Shown: piece by piece, positions 22,800 to 34,610 of the stretch
Position numbering within the stretch: the stretch's first letter is position 1
Layout: each line of letters begins with the position of its first letter
Origin: Nectonema munidae
Taxonomy: Eukaryota; Nematomorpha; Nectonematoida; Nectonematidae
DNA: 64,000 nucleotides
Reading direction: 5' to 3'
NCBI GenBank assembly: GCA_030549495.1
Contig: JAUIRK010000794.1
Location: 1 to 64,000, forward strand
Program-made: the position numbers and the translations under genes
Notes under the pieces: model-generated
Seen by the model: only the letters and a program-made list of their open reading frames with translations
The model's database searches: none
Told to the model about the DNA's origin: nothing

Positions 22800-23260
22800 C
22801 TTTAATTTGTTTTGGTTTGAAAAGTCCATGCAGTGTAATTTACAGAGGTTAATGGTCAACATATTAGAATTGCACGAATTATGGATTTGCTATAAAGTAG
22901 ATAAAATCATAGCATTATCAAGAATTTTATCCCTTAATAGTAAGCAAATGTCATCAGCAAACAACGTAATTTCACCTTTTTCTAATGAGTTAGGTAAATC
23001 ATTAATAATAGAAAAAGCAATGGAATAAGTATAGAACCTTGAAGTACTCCTTTTAAAGTTAGTAATGGAAGTGACAGGGTATTGTTTACAAAGACTATTT
23101 GGAATTCATCGTACAAATCTATTTCTAGAGAGAAAAATATAAAAAATTGTAGAGTTCCAGTTTTTTTATATAAGCAAACTATTAGGAACGAAGGCATTTA
23201 TATTCAATCCAATTAAACACTCGTTTTTCAAAAATAAAAAGAATGTCAAAAGAAGGAATG
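22800..23260 (-). mobile_element. LINE reverse transcriptase fragment
   Basis: Minus-strand frames read LKGVLQGSILIPLLFLL (the GVPQGSVLGPLLFLLYIND motif of non-LTR RTs). A frame change then gives INDLPNSLEKGEITLFADDI, containing the catalytic FADD at about 22945-22960. Upstream on the same strand, NECLIGLNINAF corresponds to the W..SYL.NR region. The match suggests a Jockey, I or CR1-like LINE. It is truncated at both ends. Confidence 0.7.
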
Positions 23261-23550
23261 CAAAAAAAAACATTTAGCTCAAATTATTGAGCTAACAAAA
23301 AAGACAATAAACACTAAGGACTGTCAGAATTATTTTTTTTCATGTAGCAAGGAACATACAAAAAAGATTAATTCGTCATCAATTCGTTATTTTTTGTTAA
23401 TAAACTTCTTTAATTTTGTTCTTTAAAATAATTTGCCCTTGAATGAGATCTCTTCATTTTCAAAAATAATGGTTGAATTTTAAAATGTACAAAAATTAGA
23501 AAAATGAATTTTCGAATTCGAAAATGGTGAAACGGATTTCCAAAAAGTTG

Positions 23551-23655
23551 AAATTAAATTGCAAAAAGATGTAACGGAACTGCAAAAGGATGTGTTTGAA
23601 TTAGAAAAACGTGTAACGGAATTGCAAAAAGGAGAAAAGGAAGTGAAAAATTTGG
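23551..23655 (+). repeat. 21 bp minisatellite coding coiled-coil heptads (plus strand)
   Basis: Five 21 bp units read VEIKLQK, DVTELQK, DVFELEK, RVTELQK and GEKEVKN, preceded by ETDFQK and followed by LEFIF and a stop. The frame is open through the repeats. It is the inverted counterpart of 19118-19225. Confidence 0.75.
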
Positions 23656-23689
23656 AGTTTATTTTCTGAGATCTAAATTTGGTATTCTG

Positions 23690-25700
23690 AGTTATTAATA
23701 AATTTTTAATAAATCATATCAACTAATTATTTTATTATTGATTTAGTCTATTTATATCTCCTATGTGTAAATTATATTAACGTTCTATTCTTTAACAATA
23801 AATTCTTTGTAGTGCTTGTTTCAAATTTTGGCAATGAAACTTCAGTGAAGAGAATTCAACTAACATTTATCAAAATAAAAGTTCTCATGGACATATAGCT
23901 CGGTAAATTTAATTATTAGTCGGCCGTTTTGTGACTTTAGCATTTATTGGAAATCGTAGGTATTAAAATTTTAAAAAAGAATAAGGAAAAAATGGTAACT
24001 TAAATTTATTATATCTGATGAATTCTAATATCAATTTGTAAAAAGTTACAAAAGGTCCACAATAGGAATGTAAAAAATAGAAAATCCAGAAAATTTCTGT
24101 CGCATAACCTCATTTTCAGAAACTCTATAGTACCAATACTTCCTCTTTTTGAATTTATGACCTTTTATATGTATTTTAAAAACGTGATTCAAATCGAAAA
24201 CAGGTCCGTTATAAAATCTGGTTTTTATGTCTTGTCCACAATCATTACTTTAGAGATTGAATCCTATGAACTCATATATCATATAAATAAGTGAACTATG
24301 TCGAAGTATTGTCTTTTTTTAATTAGGAAAAACCCCTTAGATTATAAGCAGCTTTAGTTTTAAACTGTTTTCAAACTTTTTTATCGATTACCCTTAAAAT
24401 TATTGTTTTGGGGCACTTTTATCCTCTTCTAGGATTTTTTATTAGATAAGAAAAAAGGATTAAAAATTTTTTAAATCAATTAAACAAAAAATAGTCATAG
24501 ATGCATGAAAGGTCAAATAAATGAAGAATATTTCAATGAGACATTTGGTGTTTGAGAAAATTTGCCAAAAGGCCACTCGAGAAGGTAACTTTTATACGAT
24601 CTTATGGATTTAGCCTTCCAAAAATCTATCTTAAAAAATTTCGGAAAAAAGTGAAATTTATGAACTAAATGTCTAAGTAAATTTATTCCCAGAATTTTTA
24701 ATTTTACACTTTTTGAGGGTAATTACTCTGAAATTTGTAAATAATGGCTTAGAAAGATTTTTCTATTCTTATATGCAATATATCTGCCACATCTCGCTTT
24801 ACCTATTTTATAAACTGCTTATATTCCTCACAAAGAGATCCAACATTTCTTTCCATTAAACTGCTAGTTTGATAATAAATAGATTTTCTGTCTCCTTTTT
24901 AACGAAGTATTAGAAGCTTTTTAGTATCTGTAGAAAATATATGAAAGATGAATTTATGCGTTAACACTATGTCTACATTAAAAGTGTTTACCTATAGTCA
25001 AACTAGTCGATACGTGAGTTTGGAGTCATGCTTAAAAAGGCTTCTTGAAGTGACTTCCAATGCAATTTTTGAAGCTGATTCCTAGATTGATGTGCTTTTT
25101 ATAAACAAAAGGCATAATTTTTATAGTGTTGCGTGTATAAGATGCGAGATAGTTGGTTTTAATAGGCACAATTTATGCCATTATAGATTTGTGGTCGATG
25201 AAGAGTAAACTTTGGAATTAATTAGAATATATTAGGAAAAGGAAAAAAAATAGAAAACAATTTTTAAACGTTGAATTCTACTCCTCATAGATAGCAAATT
25301 TACTAAAAGTATCCCACACGCTTAATAAAAAAATGAGTAGATGATTATAAGTGGAGCGAAAAAAGAGACGTTAAATTAATAAGGTGTTGATATTAATATT
25401 TTATTACATCTATTATTCTGTCGCGTTAGTTCGTATTCCCTAGATTGAAAGTTATCATTTTCCTCTATATCTTATCGCCTAAATTTCCCATAATTTATTG
25501 CATTTTTTATGTTGCGATAGATTTTATCTTGTTCTTGAAGCACAGCTCAACTTCCAATTTATTTTTATAAAGAGAAATTTCTCTATGCTACTTTCATAAT
25601 TAGATGAGAAGCCATTTCCATCAAGCAAATTTGACTACATGCGTAAAAACATTTTCGATAAACTGAGAAATGTTAATCGCGAATGGATTTCGGTAAAAAA
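23690..25700. other. AT-rich non-coding stretch
   Basis: I find no open frame with protein character, no terminal repeats and no tandem structure in this 2 kb. Confidence 0.4.
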
Positions 25701-25704
25701 TTAG

Positions 25705-26576
25705 AAGGACCAAGTGTGTCCGTCAATTGACGCATTGTTAAAGTTTAATTTCTTGCATTTCTTACAGCATAGCTATAATGTTTGCGATTGGTTGCATGAA
25801 TTTTAATAATTATATAACACAATGTTTTTCAAGCTGTTTGCATGACTTTTATATTAAAATAACCTAAAAATACGAGATGTGTCAATTGACGCAACTTCAC
25901 AATATTTACCATTTCACGTTTATTTTACCTTTATTACCCTCTTATTTATTTTATATCATGTATATAAAAATATGCATTCAATAAGACATCTTGAGCGTAT
26001 TTTGCTATTTTTTTCATCACTCCTGAATATAGCAAATGTTAATATAATTTCAAGTGTGTTTTTTGTTCTTTTATTCATACTACAACATCAATACAATCGT
26101 AATTTTACTCATTCATTCCATTATAATTTTTACAGAGATAATAATTTATATTTGAAAAAAAGATCTCTAACTCTTATAAATATTTGGATTATTTATAAAA
26201 AGTTTTGTAAATCTATGACCAGGCGAAAATATTATATCCAAAAAGTTGCTTAAGTACTTTGCATGGGGGCTCATTTTCTGATCACACTTGTTAAAGAAAG
26301 ACAAATATTCAATTAAATGTTTCATCATTAAATAAAACGAGAAAAAAGTGTGAAAAGCGAAAATGTAGAAATAGAACAAAAGAAATTTGTGGATTATGTT
26401 GTAAAACGCTCTGTGGTACATGTGCCGTAAGGAATTGTGACGAATGTTTTTGAAAAGTTCAATAAATTATATTTTTAGAAGAGTTAGTAACAATTTTGAG
26501 TAATAAAAAAAATATATCTTCAAAAATAATTTACATTTTTTTTATTGCGCCAATTGTCGCATTTGGCCCTCAAAGG
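25705..26576 (+). mobile_element. Internally deleted piggyBac element
   Basis: The left end (GGACCAAGTGTGTCC, then CAATTGACGCA) and the right end read inward (GGGCCAAATGCGAC, then CAATTGGCGCA) are inverted repeats of about 26 bp. The TTAA targets are mutated to TTAG and GTAAA-like. The interior retains only the 3' part of a piggyBac transposase: LTLINIWIIYKKFC and TRRKYYIQKVA near 26160-26250. A cysteine-rich tail RTKEICGLCCKTLCGTCAVRNCDECF follows at about 26370-26450. GTCAATTGAC palindromes sit at 25722-25731 and 25882-25891. Confidence 0.7.
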
Positions 26577-27858
26577 TAAATTCAAGATATTGTCCTTTTC
26601 GTGTTAAAAGAACTATGGTGGTCAAAGTTTTAGGAGTGAGGACGGATGTTCAATGTTTAAGGGCTTACATCGTTTATTGTTTATATGAAATAGGTCTTTA
26701 GAATAACTAAAACTGAAATTTAATGGCCGAGGGGTAAGTTCAACTACGTCACAATGTAATAAATATACGATATTTCTCATATGAGTCTCAGTATGTTCAA
26801 ATTTTCTTTATTTCCAAAATTTCAAATATTTTTGTGCATTATATTATTTCTGTCTTATACCAAAATGGTATATGAAGAAAAGATTGAATTTATTCTACTT
26901 TTTTATAGAGTAGTTAATAATAAAGAAATACGAATCTTTTAACAAAAATTTCTTTACTTTTGGAAATAATTTTTACATTTTTGATATCAAAATTAGGCAA
27001 ATTCTTAATTTGAAATACAAACTAGGGAAAATTTTCCTCTTTTTTATCTCTATTATCTTTGACAGAATCGGTTGAAATAACAAAAATTATTTCTTTCAAC
27101 AAAAATTTCCTTAATATATAAAAAAAGCTTAGTAATTTTGCAGAATTAATATTAAAAAATTGTTTTAAGTGAATAAGCATCAAAAAATAAATTCAAACGA
27201 TTTCAATAATTAATAAGCAAGTCTTTCATAAGTCATTTATAGGACATGTAATATTGAGGCTATCTAATGTCTTAAAAGTTAAAATGATGTATCTTATGAA
27301 TGCAAACAATGTGTCGAAAGATTCGTCCAAACTAACACGGTTATTATTTTTTATTAGTGTGTTTTTTATACAATTTTTTCTTTTCGTGTATATTATAAAC
27401 ATAGTTCAAGTTAAAATTTCTTTAAACAATAAATGACCAAGTAAAATTATTTAGTTTTACAGTGAAACTTTTGAGAGAAGAAAATATGCTTTTATTCTCA
27501 TAAAATAAGAGTTTTATTTATAAAAAACTTCGAATAAGCTGTCGCCGAATATATTTAAAATATATTACAAAACTTATTTTGAGTGATAAACAAAAATAAA
27601 CTCTTATTAGCTTTACATACCTTCTTAAAAATCGAAGCCTTATATTAAGACTAGAATCTCACTCTTAATATTATTAAATTACCTTTGAAACTTAATAAAA
27701 AATTGACCTAAAAAGTTCAAAAAAAAAACCGTCAAATATATGCTAAACTGATTAAAAAAACATTTCTTTTGTGTGCAAACAAAAATGCGCTATAAATGGA
27801 CGTTTACTCGCCGTGGAAATATATAGCAAACGCATAATTATTATAGTTTTTAGTTTGT
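26577..27858. other. AT-rich non-coding stretch
   Basis: No supported gene. The open frame at 27254-27436 is a low-complexity hydrophobic read-through that I do not support. Confidence 0.35.
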
Positions 27859-28045
27859 AGGTTGTTTGATGAGGGGCGTGAGTATAGTTGGTTAGATGCC
27901 GGATTCGATAACTTAAGGTCTTGGGTTCGAACCTACATCAAGCTTGCCTTCCTCATAGTTGGATACAAGCGGCTATATCTTTTTATATATATATATTTTT
28001 TATATATTTATGCTATCATTTATACTAGAATCTTGAAAAGGACAA
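27859..28045 (+). mobile_element. tRNA-derived SINE
   Basis: The tRNA-like head has an A-box-like TATAGTTGGTTA (27883-27894) and a perfect B box GGTTCGAACC (27924-27933), spaced as in a tRNA gene but without a foldable acceptor pair. A body and an AT-rich tail of TATATA repeats follow. The 5' sequence AGGTTGTTTGATG is shared with the SINE at 15618. Confidence 0.65.
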
Positions 28046-28985
28046 AAATTAGCAAAATAATTAACACACATTAAATAATTATTAAAAATGACTTGATATT
28101 CAAACAGTAAAATTGTTTGAATATTCCAGAAATGTTAATGGTTAGAACAAAATCCACAATGTACAATGGCATAGTTAATCTAAACATTTATTAAATTAGT
28201 GCCATTTAAATGTACTATTGCTATCCTACATCATTATGACTGAAGGTTATGATGTTTTTAATTACATTTGAATATCCCTAACCGGAAATCTCGAATTCTA
28301 ACATTCAGTAATTCCGCATTTTTATTTAAATAAAATCTTGATATCATTAATTAAGAATTTTGAAAATATTTGGTAAAAATATTAAAAATAAATATAAGAC
28401 AAATCAATTAGACGACGCTGTGCTAAAATGGCTTAGCATTCCTAAAAGTGTCTGGAAAAATGATCAGAAAACTGGCTAAAACTTTTCAACAAAAAATAAA
28501 AATATACTGAAGGTTTGTTATAACGTTTTACATCAAGGCTTTAAGTTCAATTAGTCCTATTTTTTTCCAGAATTTTAAGCCCAGTTATTGAGGTAGTGAA
28601 AAATGACTTCAAAGACGAACAAACATGAAACGTCAAAATTGTACAATTTTCTTTAATTATTTATAACAACATTATAAGCACATTATTTATATTTAACGAT
28701 ATTTTTCTTAGATGCCGTTAATCATAATTAAAATTAAACCTTTATAGTCAAGAAGGCTTATGAAAAAATTCAGTAATAACTCTCATATGTGTTCTTAAAG
28801 TACAATAAAAAGAATTTTAGTAGTGTACATAAGAAATACTATTTAGACACTTTATACAGAACGTGAATTTTTGCATAAAATTTCATATATTATTATAAAA
28901 TAAATGAATGGAAACATAATTATTTTATTTTTCATAGAGTTTTTCTTTAATCATTATTATAAAATTAAATAAACTAAAAGTATAT
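28046..28985. other. AT-rich non-coding stretch
   Basis: Nothing recognisable on either strand. Confidence 0.35.
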
Positions 28986-28987
28986 AC

Positions 28988-29198
28988 TTTTTTTAGTTGT
29001 TGACACGGACTACAAAATATTTTGGGTGATTTTACATGTCTTTTACATGAGTCGAATTTTTTAATACCTCTACTTCTAGAGAGACCAAGATCTAAATAAC
29101 AAAGGCCTCTAGAAGTTGACGCTAGCTCCATTGTTGAGGATTGTTGTTGATACCCATAAAAAGTTAAGAGGCTACGAACATGCAATGGGGTGTCAGCA
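28988..29198 (-). CDS. Candidate host exon with CxxC-type cysteines, unrecognised
   Basis: On the minus strand a protein-like frame of about 70 residues lies between a plausible acceptor (CTAAAAG|TGCTGAC) and donor (CTAAAAAAA|GTATATA). It includes LHVRSLLTFYGYQQQSSTM, SRGLCYLDLGLSRSRG and KFDSCKRHVKSPKIFCSPCQ. The pattern CKRHVKSPKIFCSPC could be half of a zinc-binding site. Composition is unlike the surrounding read-through. It sits just 5' of the Tigger relic and antisense to it. I do not know the family; an old transposon fragment is the alternative. Confidence 0.3.
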
Positions 29199-29239
29199 CT
29201 TTTAGCTCGCAACTTTCAAATCTCAAAGTTTGAGATATT

Positions 29240-30760
29240 TTCTAACAATTTTTTTGCTTGGGAATTTGCTGAGGCAGTTTTCCTAGATATTATCCAACTA
29301 TTGTGGCACGCTATATCCAAGTAGATAGTGAAAATTGCTACGGTCCATCTTATAGAAGTTATATAAGATGGATAGGCTCTGAGAATCTGATTCGTTATCT
29401 ACCCCTCTTTTGTATTGGTTGTACAAGACAAGTGTCTCTAGTTTACGCTTGTTTTTTTTGATGAAAATTCAACTTGCCAAATTTATAAGATAGTAATGGT
29501 TGGCTGAGCACTTTTTCAAAAGGTATAATATTTGTTGCAAGCGTATATGTGAGGGCGCGCCAATAGAAGATGTGGGAAAATGGAAAGAAGAGAACTTGTT
29601 GAAATTTTGAAGGAATATGCTTTAGATGACATATATAACTCTGATGAAACTGCCTTGTTTTATTGAATGATGCCAAATAAGACCTTGACTTTTAAAGGAG
29701 ATTTGTGTGTTGGTGGCAAGTATTATAAAGAAAGACTGACAATACTTTTTTGTTGTAATTCTACTGGAAGAAACATGATTATTCCTTTAGAAATTGGAAA
29801 ATATGCAAAACCTTCAAAGGTGTGAAAAGCTTACCTTGCGACTATAAAAACAATTTCAAGTCATGGATGACGAACTCATTTTTTTGTGACTGGAAGTCAA
29901 TAAAACAATGTAATGAGATCAAAAAATAAAAAAAATCGTTCTGTTATTGGACAATTGCACAACACATAAAAATATAGCGAATTTATTCTATATTCAAATA
30001 AGATATTTTCCAGCTAATTCTACTTCTTTAATTCAGCCTCTAGATCAGAGAATAATTAGATTGTTCAAAAGTATAGAACAAATCTTATCAGATACTATTT
30101 ATCGAGTTTTGAGACACCAAATTTTTTGCTGAATATTCTTCAACCCTGCATCTATCTATTGCATCATAGAACAGTATTGATTCATCTATTATTGTGAACT
30201 GCTTTAAAAAAGCTAGATTTTATCTCAATCAAGTGAGTTCTTCATCATGTGATTCTGAACGTGTAAGTTTAAACTTCTATTGTTTATTACAATAGATGAT
30301 AATGTAGTAACTCATCAAAAAAGAAGCGATGATGACATTATCAAAGAAGTAGAAGAACTGGATTAGTCTAATAGTCTCTGTATAGATGAATAAGCTGGAG
30401 ATGAAAACCAGAGTGATTCTGAAGATATTCAAGAAAACAATCTTACCGTAACTGGAGCTAAAGAAATGGCCACTAAACTCTATTAATACTTGTTGAAAAG
30501 AGAAGAAACACCTTCAGAAATTGTTAAAAACAGTATCTCCATTTGGAGAATTTTTGGAAAATTTAGTCCCTACACGATGTAAGCAAAAGAAAATAACGCA
30601 TTTTTTTCATTCACTTTCATAAACCGGTCTTAATAATTAAGAATTTTACTGTATAAAATCTTTTTATTAGTATATCGAAACCTCATTATAACGAAAAAAG
30701 ACGGGAGTCCGTTTGATTTCGTTATATCGAGGTTGTGTACAGTAATGTAATGCACTACTT
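29240..30760 (+). mobile_element. Tigger/pogo DNA transposon relic
   Basis: Broken frames spell a Tigger transposase of the DDE_1 superfamily. HFFKRYNICCK comes from the end of the CENP-B-like DNA-binding part. NSDETALFY near 29640 holds the first catalytic Asp. MPNKTLTFKGDLCVGGKYYK follows. LLLDNCTTHKNIANLF near 29941 holds the second Asp, and STSLIQPLDQRIIRLFK near 30020-30070 holds the third. The right terminus TTTCGTTATATCGAGGTTGTG with CAGTA next to it (about 30712-30745) is of Tigger type. No left terminus is seen, and there are many stops and frameshifts. Confidence 0.75.
30675..30735. repeat. Inverted repeat inside the Tigger right end
   Basis: CGAAACCTCATTATAACGAAA faces TTTCGTTATATCGAGGTTGTG across a short GC-richer loop. 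The terminus is thus present twice in opposite orientation. Confidence 0.6.
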
Positions 30761-30899
30761 TGATTGTATTTCACTGCCACGTCATGTGTACGTTGCAACA
30801 CATTTGATATATTAAAATTTTCAAATAAATTACTGAAACATTCCTCTTTTTGTTTATATAGAAATATTAAAAAAAAGGTATCGATCATTAAGAAGAGTT

Positions 30900-31765
30900 A
30901 TCTTAAACAATATTAAGGATAAAAGCTAAATCATAACACAATTTCATGGGTGGTACTGAAATAAATTTAAAAATCAACAATTATATTGATTGAACTCGTT
31001 GTGACGTTTACATACCAGAGCCCGCGCTACCTATTAAATCAATTTTTTCTTAATTTTATATGATATGAATTTATAAGTTTGAACTATGGTTAATATTTTA
31101 AAAATCTTTATCCAAATAGTCAAGAAATGAAGGTTTATTGATAAATATTGATATGCGATTTACAACTACAACTATGATATACTTGAGTATATGAGTGTGT
31201 ATAATTTTTTTAACCCAAGTTTTTTTTGCCAATTAGTGGACTTCCTCTGTTTTTTCACTGGTCTTGCTAGGGGTATCAAAAAATATAGTTTTGTTATAAC
31301 AAGTTTCAATAAGCCACTCTATGTCTCTATCAATAAAAGCGGTATTCTAAGGTTGGCAAACGCTTTCATTGATGAATAAAGATGAAGAAAACCAATGATG
31401 AAGATTAAGGAATATTTTTTGTATTTCATTTGTAGCATACACTTCAAATCAAATTGTTGAAGCAAAATTACAGTCAAATTGCCAAGCTTAGAATGTATTT
31501 TTTACAAGATAAAAGTTCTAAATCTTATGGCAAAAAGTGGTACTTTACTAATTCAAAAAATTCTTAAAAAATGAAATGATTATTGTGTTGAAAAGTTGCT
31601 TAACTTTTATGATGAATGGAAAATATTGCAAAAGAATGTTATTAGATTTCTTGTAAAAAAAAGAATAAATTTGTTGAAAAAATCGATGATTTATTTGGCA
31701 TAGACCTATCAGATGTTATAACTCAAATACAAATTGAAGATAAAAAAATTTTACTGCTTTAACCT
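30900..31765. other. AT-rich non-coding stretch
   Basis: No supported gene or repeat. Confidence 0.35.
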
Positions 31766-31769
31766 AGCG

Positions 31770-31960
31770 GTGAAATAACGCTAATAATTTCTTAGCGCTA
31801 AACGCTTATTTTTCGTTAGCGATAAGCGCTATCGTAGTCCACGCGGCCTCCAGGCCCAGTCCTGGCCCCATTACCAACAACGCCACCGTCTTAACAGCTT
31901 AATAACCAGTCTCTCACCTCATAACACAGTACATAAAGACAACCCACAGAACAGAGTGAT
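31770..31960. repeat. GC-rich palindromic block
   Basis: AGCGCTAAACGCTTATTTTTC and GTTAGCGATAAGCGCT form a foldback, followed by GGCCTCCAGGCCCAGTCCTGG, far richer in GC than anything around it. Its position just beyond the C-terminal end of the hAT at 32080-34027 would suit that element's terminal region, but no counterpart is visible at the other end. Confidence 0.45.
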
Positions 31961-32079
31961 TCTAATTGACAAATAAAAATAAAATCAAACATTCTTATAA
32001 CCAAAATTAGAAGAGCTTTATTTGAATAACATAAAAAAACTATATACAATCTGAAAGTTAGGAGAGTTTTCTGACGTTT

Positions 32080-34027
32080 CCGTCACTAAGGCTTAACCTT
32101 TTTTTGTTCAAAAGGTTCACAAGCATTGACATGATTCTTTCGGCGGATGTACTTGATGCCTAGACGCTGCCGTACTTCAGAAACAGCTTTGACAACACTG
32201 TATAAAGATTTCGGTTCTTTCTCCAAAACTCTGAAGGCTGATCGTCAATTGACAATGCCTTTTATTTTTCAAATCTTTCAATTTCATCATCAACATTGTA
32301 CTTCTTAACACCAGCAGAGTCGTTATTTTTCTCATCACAAATTGTTGAAAGGAACTTTGTTTTCTTTTTAACTGGCTCTTCAATGTTTTCCTTGGCGTGA
32401 AAGTCAGCATTTCCCTTGCTTCTTCTCTTATTTCAACAACAATTTGTTCTCTAGTCAGGGTGAAGTGTCCAAGATCAAGCTCATTGAGGAACAAGAGTTT
32501 ACTGAACCTCTTGTCAAGGAAAGAGGCTTTGGCAGGTTAAGTTCAAATTTTGGCGACACCTCTCAATTAACTCTTTAGAAAGAGTTTTCTTAAGAAATGA
32601 ACATATGTTTGATCATCATTAGAGTTTTCCAAAACGTTGAGGAATTCTGTTACAAATGGAAGAACGCAGGACCCTGTGCTGTATTTTTCAGCTCCTAACT
32701 GGGTGATGCCTTCCTCAAGGATATCTAACAAAGGAGTTAAAAAGCATAACTTTGTAATCGTCATCAGTTAGAGCCAAACTTTAATATACTACATCATTAC
32801 CCTTGTAGAACAGTTTCAATGAAGCATTAATAGCTTCTTTGTTTATCATGGCTCTATTTTCATCAATCTCTCTAGCAGGTTCATTGAGAAAACTTCGGAA
32901 CATGATTGCAGTTGACGTGAATCTTGTTTTTACTTCACCCTAAACCGATTGGCTTGATGTTTCTCTTTAACTGCTCCTTCTGAATGTTACTTTTCAATTT
33001 TGGCGACATGTTTGCTTTTGTCGTGACCTTGCTCAATTTTTCGCGAAGATCAGTCAACTTCTTTGAACTTTCAAGAACCTTCAGACTGGATTTACTTTCG
33101 ATATGGGGCAAAAAACGATTTCTATTATCAAAGTTTACTTTCATGGTCGGCTCATCTGTGGTGGTCGAGACCACCACTCATCAATTCCATGATCATCCAA
33201 ACTATTTTTAACTACATTTCTGTATACTGGAGCTGTCTTTGAGTCGGATTTGACAATATCTAGAATCTTCTTCTTTGACTCAAAAGATTTAGGATCTATC
33301 CAATGAGTATTTATTTCAATAAACGTCTTCCCGAAGAGACTCGTACCTGCGTCGGTGGTCACAGACAAATGATCACTATTTTTGAACTCTTCAACAACTT
33401 TCTTCTTCTTAGCATCATACAGCTTGCTTTGGCTAACGTTGTACGTGAAGGTAACTGTAATCGAGGATCGGCTAGATTTATAATAGTCTAGAATCCTGTG
33501 AAACCCACTCAAGACAGAGCTTTCTTAATTCAATTTGCCTCGGATGATCTTTGTTGTAATTTGTAACAGAACTACTCTTCAAACTAAAATGCTGCGTGAG
33601 TTTTGGCTGGTTGTTGTTACATTTTTCATCCTCTCCTTTATATTCCTCTCTATGTTCATTCTTAAAATGATTTCCTACATTTCCTGGATTACCATTGTAC
33701 TTGAATCACTTTCCACAAAAGGCGCAAACAACTTCGTTAGCAACAAGTTTTCCATCAACTTTTCTTTGTTCAGCAAATCTCCATACTTTACTTGGGGTGG
33801 AACTCTTACGTTTGACTACTGGAGGGTAAAGCAGATTATCTTTCCACTTTAACTGGACTGAGGAATTAGCTTCGAGCTTTTTAGAAGTTTCTCCTTTAGG
33901 TTCTTTCTCTTTGTCACCGTCAACAACTTCTTCATTACCTTCATCTTTATTGTTGTTGTCTATTATATCTTCCAAATCAGACAATCCTCCTTCATAGTCA
34001 TCTGAGGGACAATCGACATCACTGTCA
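32080..34027 (-). pseudogene. BED-finger hAT transposase, decayed
   Basis: On the minus strand an acidic N-terminus (DLEDIIDNNNKDEGNEE) leads into a BED zinc finger: SKVWRFAEQRKVDGKL, VCAFCGK, then FKYNGNPGNVGNHFKNEH. This gives the C-x2-C...H-x4-H set at about 33655-33770. The hAT RNase-H-like core begins at 33141-33512 with HLSVTTDAGTS and FIEINTHWIDPKSFE, as in LTTDxWTS...AHFID. Distal pieces at 32567-32764 (PLLDILEEGITQLGAE) and 32177-32494 cover the helical insertion region. The C-terminus reads VKAVSEVRQRLGIKYIRR. The typical CERxFS dimerisation motif is not evident. Multiple frameshifts and stops are present. Length fits one full hAT gene. Confidence 0.7.
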
Positions 34028-34045
34028 CTATTGGGGGGGGGGGGG

Positions 34046-34602
34046 ATTTAAATTCTTTTGGGGATAATATATGAACGAATTTCGATAATATATCATATTT
34101 TTATTTAATTTAAGCAAGAAGGGACATAAAAGTTTTTTGGAGGTGCAAATGCCCCTTGATTTGGGCCTAGTTTGGTCCGTCTCCAAAGCTATAAGCTTGA
34201 AAATGGACCACATTTGTACAAAAAAGAAAAATATAGCAATAATGATAGTAATATTTTCATTCATAAACACTTTAACTACAGCAAAAATACGTTAAATATA
34301 TTTTCATAAAAATCGCCGTGTTGTTAGAGGCCGTATTTTTTTTGTAAATTTTACTGCCTTTTCATTTATAAAATTTTATTGTGAAAAAGACTATCGTTTA
34401 TATAAAGTTGACAATTGATGATAGTCGTCTATCTTGAAGGATAGAGATACTAAAGCAAAAATGGCTGAAGGTATAAAAACAAGGTTAAAAATGTAAAATT
34501 AGTTGGAAAATATTTTTTTTAGTTTGGATTTTTGACCATTGGTAAATTTTTACACAAAATCTTTTTTAGAAGGTTTTCAATTAATAGTGATCCTTGATAA
34601 AG
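34046..34602. other. AT-rich spacer between two hAT elements
   Basis: Nothing recognisable. It is bounded on the left by a run of 13 G (34033-34045). Confidence 0.4.
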
Positions 34603-34610
34603 GTCTTTCA

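Noticed and set aside
23000-23197. LINE as the source of the 21 bp heptad repeats (ORF1 coiled coil)
   Set aside because: The RT piece is on the minus strand while the adjacent heptad block is on the plus strand, and no LINE ORF1 RNA-binding motif is present.
25879-26253. 124-codon open frame with hydrophobic N-terminal half, as a membrane protein
   Set aside because: Its C-terminal part is piggyBac transposase (LTLINIWIIYKKFC), and it lies inside a TIR-bounded relic; the hydrophobic part is AT-rich read-through.
27883-27941. Possible functional tRNA gene
   Set aside because: A and B boxes are good, but no matching acceptor stem or anticodon arm is visible, and the 5' sequence is shared with another SINE copy.
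34028-34270. Minus-strand open frame of 80 codons
   Set aside because: Its end is the homopolymer tract read as prolines and the rest is hydrophobic read-through of spacer DNA.
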